From NCBI RefSeq assembly GCF_918741275.1, contig NZ_CAKKNA010000003.1:269984-333983 (forward strand): DNA of 64,000 nucleotides. The letters run 5' to 3'. Numbering within the stretch: the stretch's first letter is position 1; the number at the start of each line of letters is the position of its first letter. The translations under genes and the position numbers were made by a program. The notes under the pieces were generated by a model, which worked only from the letters and a program-made list of their open reading frames with translations, was not told where the DNA came from and searched no databases. This document shows positions 26,353 to 34,685 of the stretch, one piece after another. Origin of the DNA: Bacillus sp. CECT 9360 (lineage in GTDB: Bacteria; Bacillota; Bacilli; Bacillales; DSM-1321).

Positions 26353-26880
26353 TTATAAAAACATTGCGCCATAAATCAACGCACCCGCTATAACGTATGC
26401 GGGATGTACTTTCATCCTTTCCATCAACACGTAACTGAGCGCGCCGATGACGACAGTTTGAAGCCAGCCGACGCTTTCATAGGAAGAAAAGAAGAAATCG
26501 TAGGTCATCACGCCCAGCAAGACGGCAATAACAGGCCGTACTACAACGGTCATCCTTTTCACGCGCGGTGATTCTTTATGCTTCATCAGCAAGCCGAGCA
26601 AGCCAAGCATTAGAATTAATGATGGGGCAACAGACGCGAACACACCCATGAACGCTCCTATTATTCCGCCCTGTTCATAGCCGATATAACCTGCCATCTT
26701 CGTGGCAATCGGACCTGGCAGCGCATTCCCAATAGCGAGCACTTCACTGAATTCATTTACCGTCATCCAGCCGTAATGGTCCACCACTTCTTTTTTAACT
26801 AAAGGAATCGAAGATGGACCTCCCCCGTAACCGAGTATGCCCGGTACGAAAAACGCCCAGAAAATTTGCAAATAGATCAT
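26353..26880 (-). CDS. Chromate transporter, second half-size CHR subunit
   Basis: A 175-residue short-chain CHR-family membrane protein. It opens MIYLQIFWAFFVPGILGYGG and has the family motifs GYGGGPSSIPLVKKEVV and ALPGPIATKMAGYIGY, with five to six membrane segments. Short CHR proteins work as pairs of opposite topology to expel chromate; B. subtilis has the similar pair ywrB/ywrA. The start at 26880 overlaps the stop of the first subunit by 4 bases (ATGA), a tight coupling; an upstream extension to 27021 is not needed. The real substrate is untested, and some CHR proteins may carry other oxyanions. Confidence 0.88.
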   Translation of the reverse strand: MIYLQIFWAFFVPGILGYGGGPSSIPLVKKEVVDHYGWMTVNEFSEVLAIGNALPGPIATKMAGYIGYEQGGIIGAFMGVFASVAPSLILMLGLLGLLMKHKESPRVKRMTVVVRPVIAVLLGVMTYDFFFSSYESVGWLQTVVIGALSYVLMERMKVHPAYVIAGALIYGAMFL

Positions 26881-27443
26881 GATGTCGGATTCTCCTTTTC
26901 TTCTCCAGGAGAATTTCTTTTCAAAAGAGCCCCCAATAATAAGGCGAAAATAATAATCGCCGGATGAATGTTTACGGCTTGCATTAGCACCAAACTGACA
27001 ACTACGAAAACAAACGTCCAAACCCGTCCCAAGCTCGAATTCATCGACTTCTTAAAGAATTCCCACGTCATCGTCAGCAGCATAACGGCAACAACCGGCA
27101 CAACTGCAGCAGCCATCCCTTTCACCCAGGGTTGATCTTTATAGGAGTTCAATACATTTAAAAGCAAAATCATTAACAAAATCGTCGGCACCATTGTCGC
27201 GAGAAGCCCATTAAATAGGCCCCAAACCCCGCCGGCACGGTAGCCGATATATCCGGCAAGTTTAGTTGCAATCGGACCTGGCAACGCATTCGCCAAAGCA
27301 AGGATATCGCCGAACTCATCGGCTTCCATCCATTTATATTTCTCAACGACTTCTTTCTTAACGAGCGGAATCGATGACGGTCCCCCACCATACCCAAGTA
27401 TCCCAACCCGAAAGAAAGCCATAAAAATATCAGCCTGCTTCAA
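26877..27443 (-). CDS. Chromate transporter, first half-size CHR subunit
   Basis: A 188-residue CHR-family protein closely related to the next gene: it shares GILGYGGGPSSIPLVKKEVV, WMEADEFGDILALANALPGPI and ATKLAGYIGYRAGG. Its hydrophobic segments end in a charged tail KRNSPGEEKENPTS. The start is TTG at 27443, with AGAGGAAG seven bases upstream. The two genes form a simple operon for probable chromate efflux. No regulator gene of the ChrB or ChrI type is adjacent. Confidence 0.88.
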   Translation of the reverse strand: MKQADIFMAFFRVGILGYGGGPSSIPLVKKEVVEKYKWMEADEFGDILALANALPGPIATKLAGYIGYRAGGVWGLFNGLLATMVPTILLMILLLNVLNSYKDQPWVKGMAAAVVPVVAVMLLTMTWEFFKKSMNSSLGRVWTFVFVVVSLVLMQAVNIHPAIIIFALLLGALLKRNSPGEEKENPTS

Positions 27444-27802
27444 TTGAAATCTTCCTCTCTACCCTGCTCCCAAAAAAATCGAGGGAATAATAATACGAGG
27501 GCATCCCTTCATTACTTATCATTCTCTCCTATTTTATCATCCGGCGACACTTCCGTCAGTCCACGACCATTCCCGTCTTTTTCGACTAAAAGCTGTGACG
27601 GATAAGGATGATCGAGATAGTCCAATCCTCCCATTTTACAAAAAATATACTAGTATTATATAGAAACTTTGCTATATTTTTATATATACTAGAGTTGAAC
27701 TTACTATTAGCATTACTTTTTCTCAGTAATCGATACGCAAATTATTATAGCAATAATATTTACTTGACACTTTTTCAAAAAGGGATAAGAAAGGAAAATT
27801 GA
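27444..27802. other. Intergenic region upstream of the chromate pair and the 64-residue gene
   Basis: About 360 bases between divergent genes, very AT-rich over 27630-27760. TTGACA occurs at 27762-27767, but no good -10 at the right spacing leaves room for a leader. A 64-codon open frame at 27608 lacks a ribosome binding site. Nothing else is seen. Confidence 0.5.
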
Positions 27803-27997
27803 ATGATCTACCCAACCTATCAAAGTAAAAACAACCAAGTCGTCCATATAGTAGAAGATCAACAAATTTGCTTATGCGGTCTTAAACACCATTCCTTTTA
27901 TGAACTGAACAGAAAAGATTTACGAAGCATTGTGTTTAAGCCGGTTGATAACGTCACATGTGAAGATTGCCTTGATAAGTTTAAAGACTTTTCCTAA
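27803..27997 (+). CDS. Small protein with Cys pairs, function unknown (64 residues)
   Basis: A plus-strand frame of 64 codons with AAGGAAAA shortly upstream. The product MIYPTYQSKNNQVVHIVEDQ continues with CLCGLKHHSF and ends in CEDCLDKFKDFS; the CLC and CEDC pairs suggest a small zinc site. No signal peptide. It is alone on its strand between the chromate pair and hpf, and ends just before the hpf terminator. The family is not recognised; it may be a real small cytoplasmic protein, but evidence is limited to the frame, ribosome binding site and cysteine pattern. Confidence 0.5.
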   Translation: MIYPTYQSKNNQVVHIVEDQQICLCGLKHHSFYELNRKDLRSIVFKPVDNVTCEDCLDKFKDFS

Positions 27998-28020
27998 TTC
28001 TATATCACTAAAAAAATAAA

Positions 28021-28051
28021 AACGCAGCCCGAAATTTTTCAGGACTGCGTT
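28021..28051 (-). terminator. Terminator of hpf
   Basis: AACGCAGTCCTGA pairs with TCGGGCTGCGTT, followed by TTTATTTT on the minus strand. Confidence 0.8.
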
Positions 28052-28070
28052 GATTTCATTTATCATCCAT

Positions 28071-28628
28071 TTAGCTTGGCTCGATTAACCCATAGCGGCC
28101 ATCCTTACGGCGGTACACTACATTAGTTGTACTTGTTTCAGCATTTGTGTAAACGAAGAAATTATGTCCCAGCATATTCATCTGCAGAATCGCTTCTTCG
28201 CTATCCATCGGCTTCAGGTCGAAGCGTTTATTACGGACAACCTCTAAGTCGTTATCCTCTTCTTCCTCGAAAGGAACTGTCTCAGTTTCTTCAAATGTTG
28301 TTGCGAACATTTCGGAAGTACTTCCAGTCGCCCTGAACTTGCGGTTAACCTTCGTCTTATGTTTACGAATTTGGCGCTCAAGCTTATCAGTAATCAGGTC
28401 AATCGCTGCGTACATATCAGCATTTGCTTCCTCGGCGCGCAATACCAAATTCGTCATGGGGACCGTCACTTCTACCTTGGACGTGTTATTAAGAACCTTC
28501 AAATTCACATGTGCATCAGCAGTTGGCGTATTACTGAAATACCGTTCCAATTTGCCGATTTTTTTCTCTACATACTCTCTAATTGCTGGAGTTACCTCAA
28601 TGTTTTCACCGCGAACGTTGTAATTCAT
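28071..28628 (-). CDS. hpf: Ribosome hibernation promoting factor, long form
   Basis: A 185-residue long HPF (YvyD). The N-terminal domain (about 1-100, MNYNVRGENIEVTPAIREYV) binds the small subunit decoding channel; the C-terminal domain (about 125-185, VVRNKRFDLKPMDSEEAILQ then MNMLGHNFFVY) dimerises to join two 70S ribosomes into inactive 100S particles. Such proteins build up in stationary phase and stress. A SigmaB-type promoter lies about 50 bases upstream, which fits B. subtilis yvyD. The start follows AAAGGAGG. Confidence 0.95.
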   Translation of the reverse strand: MNYNVRGENIEVTPAIREYVEKKIGKLERYFSNTPTADAHVNLKVLNNTSKVEVTVPMTNLVLRAEEANADMYAAIDLITDKLERQIRKHKTKVNRKFRATGSTSEMFATTFEETETVPFEEEEDNDLEVVRNKRFDLKPMDSEEAILQMNMLGHNFFVYTNAETSTTNVVYRRKDGRYGLIEPS

Positions 28629-28674
28629 AAAGTGAGTCCTCCTTTAGAATAAGACTATATAGTTATATTCTACG

Positions 28675-28700
28675 ATACCCTTAACAAACCCTTCACAAAC
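28675..28700 (-). promoter_or_regulatory. SigmaB-type stress promoter of hpf
   Basis: GTTTGT (28700-28695), 14 bases, GGGTAT (28680-28675). This agrees with the SigmaB consensus GTTTAA-N12-14-GGGWAT at nearly all positions, and B. subtilis yvyD is known to have such a promoter. Confidence 0.7.
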
Positions 28701-28797
28701 AGTTGATAATTTGTGTCGAATTATGAAAAATGAGTCGAAAGTTGTAAATATGGATGGTATCGTATTTACATTATTATAACAATTCTTATGACTTAAG

Positions 28798-28831
28798 AAA
28801 ACCAACCATGCCTGAAAAGTATGGTTGGTTT
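28798..28831 (-). terminator. Terminator of the fliD-fliS-fliT operon
   Basis: AAACCAACCAT and ATGGTTGGTTTT form a perfect stem on the minus strand, ending in TTTTCTT. Confidence 0.8.
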
Positions 28832-28843
28832 GAAAAATATTCT

Positions 28844-29194
28844 TTAATTTTTTTTATCATAAAACATTCCGTCGGTGGAAAGCGGTTGATAAGGGTTGGC
28901 GTACTTCTTATGATTTTCTTTTTTCTGCTTGATTTCTTTAAGGTCGAGGCCGATTTTTTGTTTAACAAGAAGCAGTTTCTCGTTTAATGATTTCTCCATT
29001 GCAATCAGCTTTCGTCCAAGTTCAACTTCCGCTTCTGTATAAGGCTGGTTGAAATCTTTCAGTAAGACCTGCCTTTCGTCGAGCATTGTTTCAATCACGC
29101 CAACGCCTTCATCCCTGTCATCAGCTTGCTGTATACTTTCGGCAAGATTTATCAGAATACTAGTCGATTCATAATAGGCCTGCAAACGATTCAT
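28844..29194 (-). CDS. fliT: FliT-like flagellar export chaperone
   Basis: A 116-residue helical protein that begins MNRLQAYYESTSILINLAES. Gene position after fliS, length and a charged helical composition match Firmicute FliT, which escorts the filament cap protein FliD to the export gate. The start at 29194 shares one base with the fliS stop (TAATG), showing tight coupling; the longer frame to 29254 lies inside fliS and is rejected. Sequence conservation in this family is weak, so the call leans on context. It closes the operon. Confidence 0.8.
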   Translation of the reverse strand: MNRLQAYYESTSILINLAESIQQADDRDEGVGVIETMLDERQVLLKDFNQPYTEAEVELGRKLIAMEKSLNEKLLLVKQKIGLDLKEIKQKKENHKKYANPYQPLSTDGMFYDKKN

Positions 29195-29598
29195 TAAACA
29201 GACCCGCCCTGTGAGTATTGCTTCTGGCGGTTTATTAGGATGACCTGTTTCCAAGTGTCACGGAATTCTGTAATAAACTCTTCCACTTCATTTAAGATGC
29301 CGCTATCATTTTTGACATTTGCTTCAATTAACTGGCGGAGCAGATAATCGTAAAGGGTCATCATTTGTTTGGAAACTTCCAAATCCATGTTCAAAGTCAC
29401 CATCAATTCCTGAATGATGTTCTGGGCTTTTTGAATATTTGTGTTTCTATTTTCAATAGATCCTTCTGTGATTGCTATCTTTGCCTGTGAAATAAATTTT
29501 AAACAGCCATTATAAAGCATTAGGGTCAAATCACCCGCTGAGGCTGTGTTTACTGAATTCTGTTGATAGGCTTGATATGGATTGCCAAGAGCCATCAT
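29194..29598 (-). CDS. fliS: FliS, flagellin export chaperone
   Basis: A 134-residue helical bundle protein opening MMALGNPYQAYQQNSVNTAS, with the conserved NPYQAYQQN, LTLMLYNGCLKF and KAQNIIQELMVTLNMD. FliS caps the C-terminal helices of flagellin and stops it polymerising in the cytoplasm; in B. subtilis it also takes part in the Hag-FliW feedback. GGAAG precedes the start. It sits in the operon flaG-fliD-fliS-fliT. Confidence 0.95.
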   Translation of the reverse strand: MMALGNPYQAYQQNSVNTASAGDLTLMLYNGCLKFISQAKIAITEGSIENRNTNIQKAQNIIQELMVTLNMDLEVSKQMMTLYDYLLRQLIEANVKNDSGILNEVEEFITEFRDTWKQVILINRQKQYSQGGSV

Positions 29599-29615
29599 TA
29601 GACACTTCCTTTATA

Positions 29616-31742
29616 TTATGCTCCGCTAAATTGCTGCATTAAATAATTCATCTGTTCATTTGAACGCTGAATTGCTTTTTCCATTGCGGTGAACTGGCGC
29701 CAGTATCGGTCTTCTACCTGCAGCAAACGTCTTTCAAAACGGTCGATGCCGGAGTCTACATTATCCAGTTCCCGCCCAAGTGTAAACTGCTTCCGAGTTG
29801 AAAAGGAGTTCCCTGCTTTTGCCTTTAATCTATCCATACTGTCAGAAATGGAATCATATAACCTGTCGAGAATTCCCTTTTGATCGTTTGTATCTCCTGA
29901 AGCGTTAAACAGCGTTTCAATGCTCTTCGGGTCAACTTCAACTGCTTTTATCAGTTCAGCTTCATTAATAACTAGTTTTCCGCCTTCTAAATAATTAGCC
30001 GAGGTTTTGATACCAATTTCGGACAGCTGATCATAAGCCGAACTGATTGTATCATTACTAACCGGCGCATAGAAATCCAACCGCATCTTAGAAAGTACGC
30101 TGGATAAGGCAGAGTCCTTACGAAGCAACCCACTTTTTGCTTTTTCTTCCCATTGCTCTTGTTGCTTATCGGACAATCCTTCTCGCTGTTCATCAGTAAG
30201 CGGAGTATAGTCACGGTAGCGTTCTTCTCCAGTTTTCTTTTGGATCTTATCAATCATTTCATTGTATTTTTTAACAAATTCTTTAATATTCTCAACAACT
30301 TTACCTGCATCATTATTTACATTTACGCTGACTGCTCCTTCGCTTTCTGCGAATATCTTCTTAAGAGTGAAAGTTACCCCATCCATTTCAAATGAATTAG
30401 AGGTTCGCTCAGTATCCAAACCGTTAATTGTGAACATTGCATTTTGAGCCTGAGTTATATTTGCTGCAGGAATTGAACCTGTGCTTATATCATGAAAATT
30501 AAGAACATCAGTAACAAATTTACCGCTAGCGACCATTTCATAGCCGAAATTATTTGCAGCGTCAGTATTAAAATCGCCTGTTTCTGTTCTTGATAAGGAC
30601 ATTCTCTTCGTCTGTGAATCATAAAATAAAGATGCTCCTACATTGGAACTGTTGACCTTAACAATTACAGAATTGAGTGATTCACCGCCACTAATCAGGA
30701 TATTCTCATGCTTTGCTCCCTTTGAAGTATGAGTATCCAATTGAAAATTCGAATACTGGTGGCTGTACGACATCTCTAATTTATAGCTATAAGTCTTTCC
30801 TGCCTCAGGCGTTGTCGGCGGTAAATGATTACCCATAGCTGGAGTAAACGTGATCAGTCCAGTGGCTTTGTCAAGTGTTCCAACTGTTCCTGTGGAATCA
30901 GTGATGTTTCCATTTATATCAATATCCAAAAACACATCAGTCGTAGTGTCCACTCCGCCCTCTGTGACGTTCTTGGTTAACTTTAGCTGTGAACCAGTAG
31001 CCACTACCGGTCCGTCCGCTAACTTCCATGTACTGGTAGTACTGCTTAATGAAGTTGAAACCGTTTTGTCCTGAGCTATATAATCAACCTTAACAACACT
31101 ATTAGCAGCAAACTTTTTATTAAAGGTAAGTTTTCCATCGGTACCAACCAATACAGTATTATCGCTCAGTTGTGCCGGGTCCGTTGTGACCTTATACGAG
31201 GTTCCGTTAACTTTTACGGACCAGTCCAGTCTATGATCCGTAGCGTTAAGATTCGTCAGGCTGAGATCATATTCGAAATTCCCACCGGATGCTACTGCTG
31301 TATTATCTTGGACAGTTAAGGACTTTGATACTATCGCACCTGTTTTCCAATCACCCGTTCCAGCAGTCTGTGTATAAAGACCTCCAGCTGCATCGAGCGC
31401 TAGTGGATTTAAATTTAGCTGCGTCTCTCCCTTCGCCAGTTGAGTCACTTTTGAAATAGAGTTTGAAGTCTGATTAGCAGCACTGCTAGCCGTTATCGAG
31501 ACTCGAGAATCATCTGTTGAACTTGTCGTCCTTGCCCGGAAATTCGAGCTTAGCTTCATTTGTGTCAATTCAGATCGAAAATTAAGCAATAAAGTATTCA
31601 TTGATCGGTAATCGTCACGTTGCCATTCAAGTATTTGTTTTCTTTGCATTAATTTATTAAGCGGTAACCTCTCAGCCTTCATCAAGTCGCCGACGAGCTG
31701 GTCAATATCCATACCGCTTGCTAATCCGCCTATTCGTACCAT
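29616..31742 (-). CDS. fliD: FliD, filament cap protein (enlarged central region)
   Basis: A 708-residue hook-associated protein 2 that caps the flagellar filament and helps flagellin fold into place. The N-terminus MVRIGGLASGMDIDQLVGDL and the C-terminal coiled coil (RFERRLLQVEDRYWRQFTAM then EKAIQRSN) are typical. B. subtilis FliD is about 500 residues; here a Ser/Thr/Gly-rich section of roughly 200 residues in the middle (about 110-330, repeated beta-type patterns such as VGTDGKLTFNKKF) is extra. Such exposed domains vary between strains and may act as adhesins or phage-escape surfaces. A SigmaD promoter lies upstream of flaG, the first gene of this operon. Confidence 0.95.
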   Translation of the reverse strand: MVRIGGLASGMDIDQLVGDLMKAERLPLNKLMQRKQILEWQRDDYRSMNTLLLNFRSELTQMKLSSNFRARTTSSTDDSRVSITASSAANQTSNSISKVTQLAKGETQLNLNPLALDAAGGLYTQTAGTGDWKTGAIVSKSLTVQDNTAVASGGNFEYDLSLTNLNATDHRLDWSVKVNGTSYKVTTDPAQLSDNTVLVGTDGKLTFNKKFAANSVVKVDYIAQDKTVSTSLSSTTSTWKLADGPVVATGSQLKLTKNVTEGGVDTTTDVFLDIDINGNITDSTGTVGTLDKATGLITFTPAMGNHLPPTTPEAGKTYSYKLEMSYSHQYSNFQLDTHTSKGAKHENILISGGESLNSVIVKVNSSNVGASLFYDSQTKRMSLSRTETGDFNTDAANNFGYEMVASGKFVTDVLNFHDISTGSIPAANITQAQNAMFTINGLDTERTSNSFEMDGVTFTLKKIFAESEGAVSVNVNNDAGKVVENIKEFVKKYNEMIDKIQKKTGEERYRDYTPLTDEQREGLSDKQQEQWEEKAKSGLLRKDSALSSVLSKMRLDFYAPVSNDTISSAYDQLSEIGIKTSANYLEGGKLVINEAELIKAVEVDPKSIETLFNASGDTNDQKGILDRLYDSISDSMDRLKAKAGNSFSTRKQFTLGRELDNVDSGIDRFERRLLQVEDRYWRQFTAMEKAIQRSNEQMNYLMQQFSGA

Positions 31743-31757
31743 TAATCATTCACCTAC

Positions 31758-32126
31758 CTAAATTTTTCTATCCACTAACAAACCCATAAACTCTGTCATG
31801 GCCGCAAACATATCAAGCATTTTTTTCGGTGGTATTTCCCGAACCACCTCATGGGTAATATCATCCACTAACATTACATAATACTCATTTAACTTTTCAT
31901 GAAATTCAAATTTCAAAGAAGTATTAGAGGGCTTTAAAAACCGATTTAAGCCTTCAACTATATTCTCTACTTGCTCCTTTGTCTTTTGTGCAACGGGGAA
32001 TTCTCTTGCATCTTCAGAATTACTCGTCTTGGAAAAGATATCTATCTGGGGGACTTCTAGTCTTCCTTCTGAGATGGTTGTTCTAGGTTGAGAGGAAAGG
32101 TTAATTGTTGCTAAGCGATTAATCAT
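31758..32126 (-). CDS. flaG: FlaG-family flagellar protein
   Basis: A 122-residue protein of the FlaG family (B. subtilis YvyC). The C-terminal half carries the conserved LKFEFHEKLNEYYVMLVDD and VVREIPPKKMLDMFAAMTEF. It is encoded directly before fliD, as usual; FlaG proteins influence filament length, by an unknown mechanism. The start follows GGGAGG. It is the first gene after a SigmaD-type promoter. Confidence 0.92.
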   Translation of the reverse strand: MINRLATINLSSQPRTTISEGRLEVPQIDIFSKTSNSEDAREFPVAQKTKEQVENIVEGLNRFLKPSNTSLKFEFHEKLNEYYVMLVDDITHEVVREIPPKKMLDMFAAMTEFMGLLVDRKI

Positions 32127-32162
32127 CGTTTATTCCTCCCGCTATATATTATGTTATTAGTT

Positions 32163-32189
32163 ATATCGACAGTTTCATTAAAATTTCTA
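32163..32189 (-). promoter_or_regulatory. SigmaD-type promoter of flaG-fliDST
   Basis: TAGA (32189-32186), 15 bases, GTCGATAT (32170-32163), close to the SigmaD consensus TAAA-N15-GCCGATAT, about 40 bases ahead of flaG. Confidence 0.65.
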
Positions 32190-32314
32190 GTTTCTAAGAG
32201 AAGTTAGTTAAATTAATAAGAGGGATTTTGGAGTTTTTGTAATGGATAAAAATTTATCATCTGCTTTTATTAAATACTTTTAAAAAACTAAAAAATGCCA
32301 AATATTGATCAACA

Positions 32315-32344
32315 AAAAGAGACTCTAGTAAACTAGAGTCCCTT
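32315..32344 (-). terminator. Terminator of hag
   Basis: GGGACTCTAG and CTAGAGTCTC pair around TTTA, followed by TTTTTGTTG on the minus strand. Confidence 0.85.
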
Positions 32345-32359
32345 TCGTGTAATTTAAAA

Positions 32360-33193
32360 TTAACGTAATAATTGAAGTACTCCCTGCGGAGCCTGGTTTG
32401 CTTGAGCAAGCATCGCTTGAGCTGCTTGAGCAAGGATAGAGTTCTTAGTTTGTTCCATCATTTCTTTCGCCATGTCAACGTCACGGATACGTGATTCTGC
32501 AGCCGTTAGGTTTTCAGAAGCTGTGTTCAAGTTGTTGATTGTGTGCTCTAAGCGGTTTTGCTTGGCACCTAATTGAGAACGCTCGTCTGAAACTTTTCCA
32601 ATAGCTGAATCAATTGTTGTGATTGCTGTTGCTGATGTCGGTGCATCTGCACCTAGATTTGGAAGAGTAGCGCCTAACAATGTTGCAGAGTCCATTTTAC
32701 CAAACGTAACATCCAATTTTTGAGTATCATTTGCACCGATTTGGAAAGTGAATACACCATTAGTAGCAGCTCCACCTCCGCCATTCAATAGCTTTTGTGT
32801 ATTGAACTCAGTAGTACCTGCAATACGATCAATTTCAGCAATCAAATCCACATTTTCTTTTTCAATCTGAGCTCTATCTGCTGTAGTGTTCGAATCAGAA
32901 GCAGATTGAACCGCTAATTCACGCATACGCTGCAGGATTGAGTGAGTTTCATTCAATGCACCCTCAGCAGTTTGAATCATTGAAATAGCATCTTGCGAGT
33001 TTTTAGATGCCATATCCAAACCGCGAATTTGTCCACGCATTTTTTCAGAGATTGCAAGACCAGCTGCGTCATCTCCGGCACGGTTGATACGTAGACCAGA
33101 AGATAACTTTTCCATTGATTTAGACTGTGAAGTATTTGCTGTTGATAACTGGCGGTGCGTGTTAAGAGCTGCGATATTGTGATTAATTCTCAT
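32360..33193 (-). CDS. hag: Flagellin (Hag)
   Basis: A 277-residue flagellin. Conserved N-terminal (MRINHNIAALNTHRQLS, SSGLRINRAGDDAAGLAISE) and C-terminal (ENLTAAESRIRDVDMAKEMM, QANQAPQGVLQLLR) helical domains frame a short variable part (about 150-205), so the filament surface domain is minimal. It polymerises into the filament after export with FliS. A perfect SigmaD promoter and a leader with a CsrA-type hairpin precede it. The start is preceded by AAGGAGG. It is monocistronic with its own terminator. Confidence 0.97.
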   Translation of the reverse strand: MRINHNIAALNTHRQLSTANTSQSKSMEKLSSGLRINRAGDDAAGLAISEKMRGQIRGLDMASKNSQDAISMIQTAEGALNETHSILQRMRELAVQSASDSNTTADRAQIEKENVDLIAEIDRIAGTTEFNTQKLLNGGGGAATNGVFTFQIGANDTQKLDVTFGKMDSATLLGATLPNLGADAPTSATAITTIDSAIGKVSDERSQLGAKQNRLEHTINNLNTASENLTAAESRIRDVDMAKEMMEQTKNSILAQAAQAMLAQANQAPQGVLQLLR

Positions 33194-33204
33194 TTCTTGT
33201 TTCC

Positions 33205-33236
33205 TCCTTGAAAGTAGAGTTCACATCCTTGTGAAC
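33205..33236 (-). promoter_or_regulatory. CsrA-binding hairpin and ribosome binding site in the hag leader
   Basis: GTTCAC-AAGGAT-GTGAAC (33236-33219) presents GGA in a hairpin loop, and AAGGAGGA at the ribosome binding site (about 33208-33201) offers a second GGA site. This is the same two-site arrangement by which CsrA blocks hag translation in B. subtilis. Confidence 0.75.
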
Positions 33237-33241
33237 TGTAT

Positions 33242-33296
33242 AATATTGTTGAGAATGGGTGAGGTCGGCCGCCCTTCCCTGTCTCTCACAATATTA
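33242..33296 (-). promoter_or_regulatory. Stem at the 5' end of the hag leader
   Basis: AATATTGTGAGA near the transcript start can pair with TCTCAACAATATT about 30 bases later. It is probably an mRNA-stabilising structure for this abundant message. Confidence 0.55.
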
Positions 33297-33323
33297 ATAT
33301 CGTCAAAAGTTTCCAAGTGTTTA
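33297..33323 (-). promoter_or_regulatory. SigmaD promoter of hag
   Basis: TAAA (33323-33320), exactly 15 bases, GACGATAT (33304-33297): one mismatch to the SigmaD consensus. Confidence 0.9.
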
Positions 33324-33337
33324 ATAGTTTTTGTTAA

Positions 33338-33565
33338 TTATTTTTTATTAATTTTGTTAATTATCTGCTTTAGCTCCTCAATCCCTATTGAAGCCTCTTG
33401 ATTCTCACTAAGAGTTTCCTCAAATAATTCATTTCTGACCACTTCAATTTCCTTTGGAGCCTTGATCCCTATCTTTACCTGGTCATTTTTTGCTGATACT
33501 ATCGTTATTTCAATATTATCGCCAATTTTAATACTCTCTCCATTTTTCCTTGTTAATATCAGCAT
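33338..33565 (-). CDS. csrA: CsrA, RNA-binding repressor of flagellin translation
   Basis: A 75-residue CsrA. It opens MLILTRKNGESIKIGDNIEI, the invariant start of the family, and contains IKIGIKAPKEIEVVRNEL. As a dimer it binds GGA motifs; the hag leader just downstream has two. FliW, encoded immediately upstream (4-base gap), removes CsrA from RNA. Together with flagellin they form the three-node loop known from B. subtilis that matches flagellin synthesis to export. Confidence 0.95.
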   Translation of the reverse strand: MLILTRKNGESIKIGDNIEITIVSAKNDQVKIGIKAPKEIEVVRNELFEETLSENQEASIGIEELKQIINKINKK

Positions 33566-33569
33566 ATTC

Positions 33570-34016
33570 TCACCCCTTTTTGGAAATCGACTTCTGATCG
33601 AAAATGCGGTGTTTCGTTGTAAAAGCAGGATTATTTAATATAACCTGCTTAGCTAGCTGATTAGATTTATTAATAATAACAGGAGATTGAAGGTTTGCTG
33701 TAGTCTTCCGGAACGGATCCTGTGCCGTCAGAATGTTAAATACTTCAACCTGTTCAGGTGCATCAAGTTTAAGCTGTTCAATTGAAGCATCATCTAAGGA
33801 GAAGTCGTAATCCTTGAAGAAATGGAAAGGATTCGTAATGACAAAAGCTAATTCCGGTGTTTTAACAGACTGCATAATCTGCAGAATGTCATCCTCGGAA
33901 AGTGGCAATATGATGAATTGTTTTTCTTCTGGAAACCCTGGGATACCTTTTTCAAATTTCAAAATCTTTTTTTCATCAATTTCAACTTTCCCGGAATATT
34001 TAGTTAATATGTTCAT
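33570..34016 (-). CDS. fliW: FliW, flagellar assembly factor and CsrA antagonist
   Basis: A 148-residue FliW. Family motifs: FEKGIPGFPEEKQFIILPL, AFVITNPFHFFKDYDFSLDD and VFNILTAQDPFRKTTANLQ. It binds either flagellin or CsrA; when flagellin is exported, FliW is free to inhibit CsrA. The ATG at 34016 is preferred because AAAGGG stands 8 bases upstream; GTG at 34025 and ATG at 34022 are too close to it. It is co-transcribed with csrA. Confidence 0.95.
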   Translation of the reverse strand: MNILTKYSGKVEIDEKKILKFEKGIPGFPEEKQFIILPLSEDDILQIMQSVKTPELAFVITNPFHFFKDYDFSLDDASIEQLKLDAPEQVEVFNILTAQDPFRKTTANLQSPVIINKSNQLAKQVILNNPAFTTKHRIFDQKSISKKG

Positions 34017-34028
34017 TTGCATCACCCT

Positions 34029-34619
34029 TTATATGTTTTGTTCATAGTTAAATCCTACAAACTTTAAATTTTCAAAATCTATCTTTAGTGATTGATATTG
34101 CTTTAACCGAACTGCGACCTCTCCAGGAGTATAAGAGTGCACTGGTTTTCTCACTTCACTATTGATAATTGGCTTATTGACTTTAACCTGAATATTAACC
34201 CTACCAGGTTCATAACTTAACTTTACTGAATTACCACCTGGAATCCAGCCAATATTAAATTCAGAAGGAGGTTTTTCGCTGTTTCTCTTTGCCTGAGCTG
34301 CAATTGGATTTCCTTTATATTCGATCCTCATCAATTCATCGCCATCCTGGCGGCGTCGGGCTATGCCAGCAAGAAAATCTTGATATCCCTGCTCAGCAAA
34401 CTCTTCCTTTCTTTTTGCAATGCTTTTCAGGTCCACATCTTCTCTTGCTTTCGTTTGATCAATGGTCAACTTTGATGGAACACGCTCAATCGTCAACTCA
34501 GCCGGCGGTTGTTGAATATCAATTAATGGCCCTGGCTGTTCAATACTTTGGTTACTTGGCTTCGTTTGAATTTCAATTAGGGCCGGTTGGGATTGTAATC
34601 TAATTTGAGGGAATTGCAT
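34029..34619 (-). CDS. yviE: YviE-like flagellar-locus protein (DUF6470)
   Basis: A 196-residue protein with MQFPQIRLQSQPALIEIQTK at the start and repeated short beta-type segments (IEQPGPLIDIQQPPAELTIE). The middle holds a charged helix with QGYQDFLAGIARRRQDGDEL. It is the usual occupant between flgL and fliW in Bacillaceae; its function is not known. AGGAG lies 8 bases before the ATG at 34619. Confidence 0.88.
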   Translation of the reverse strand: MQFPQIRLQSQPALIEIQTKPSNQSIEQPGPLIDIQQPPAELTIERVPSKLTIDQTKAREDVDLKSIAKRKEEFAEQGYQDFLAGIARRRQDGDELMRIEYKGNPIAAQAKRNSEKPPSEFNIGWIPGGNSVKLSYEPGRVNIQVKVNKPIINSEVRKPVHSYTPGEVAVRLKQYQSLKIDFENLKFVGFNYEQNI

Positions 34620-34685
34620 CGCGCTCACTCCTATTTAAATCCGTAAAGTCTTTGTCATTAATAATAAAGTAAATCGCTAAAGAAA

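Noticed and set aside
26877..27443. Chromate pair as one broken full-length ChrA
   Set aside because: The two halves overlap by ATGA, each has its own start and the same motif set, which is the normal two-gene form of the family.
27608..27802. 64-codon plus-strand frame upstream of the 27803 gene
   Set aside because: No ribosome binding site, AT-driven composition, and an overlap with the likely promoter region.
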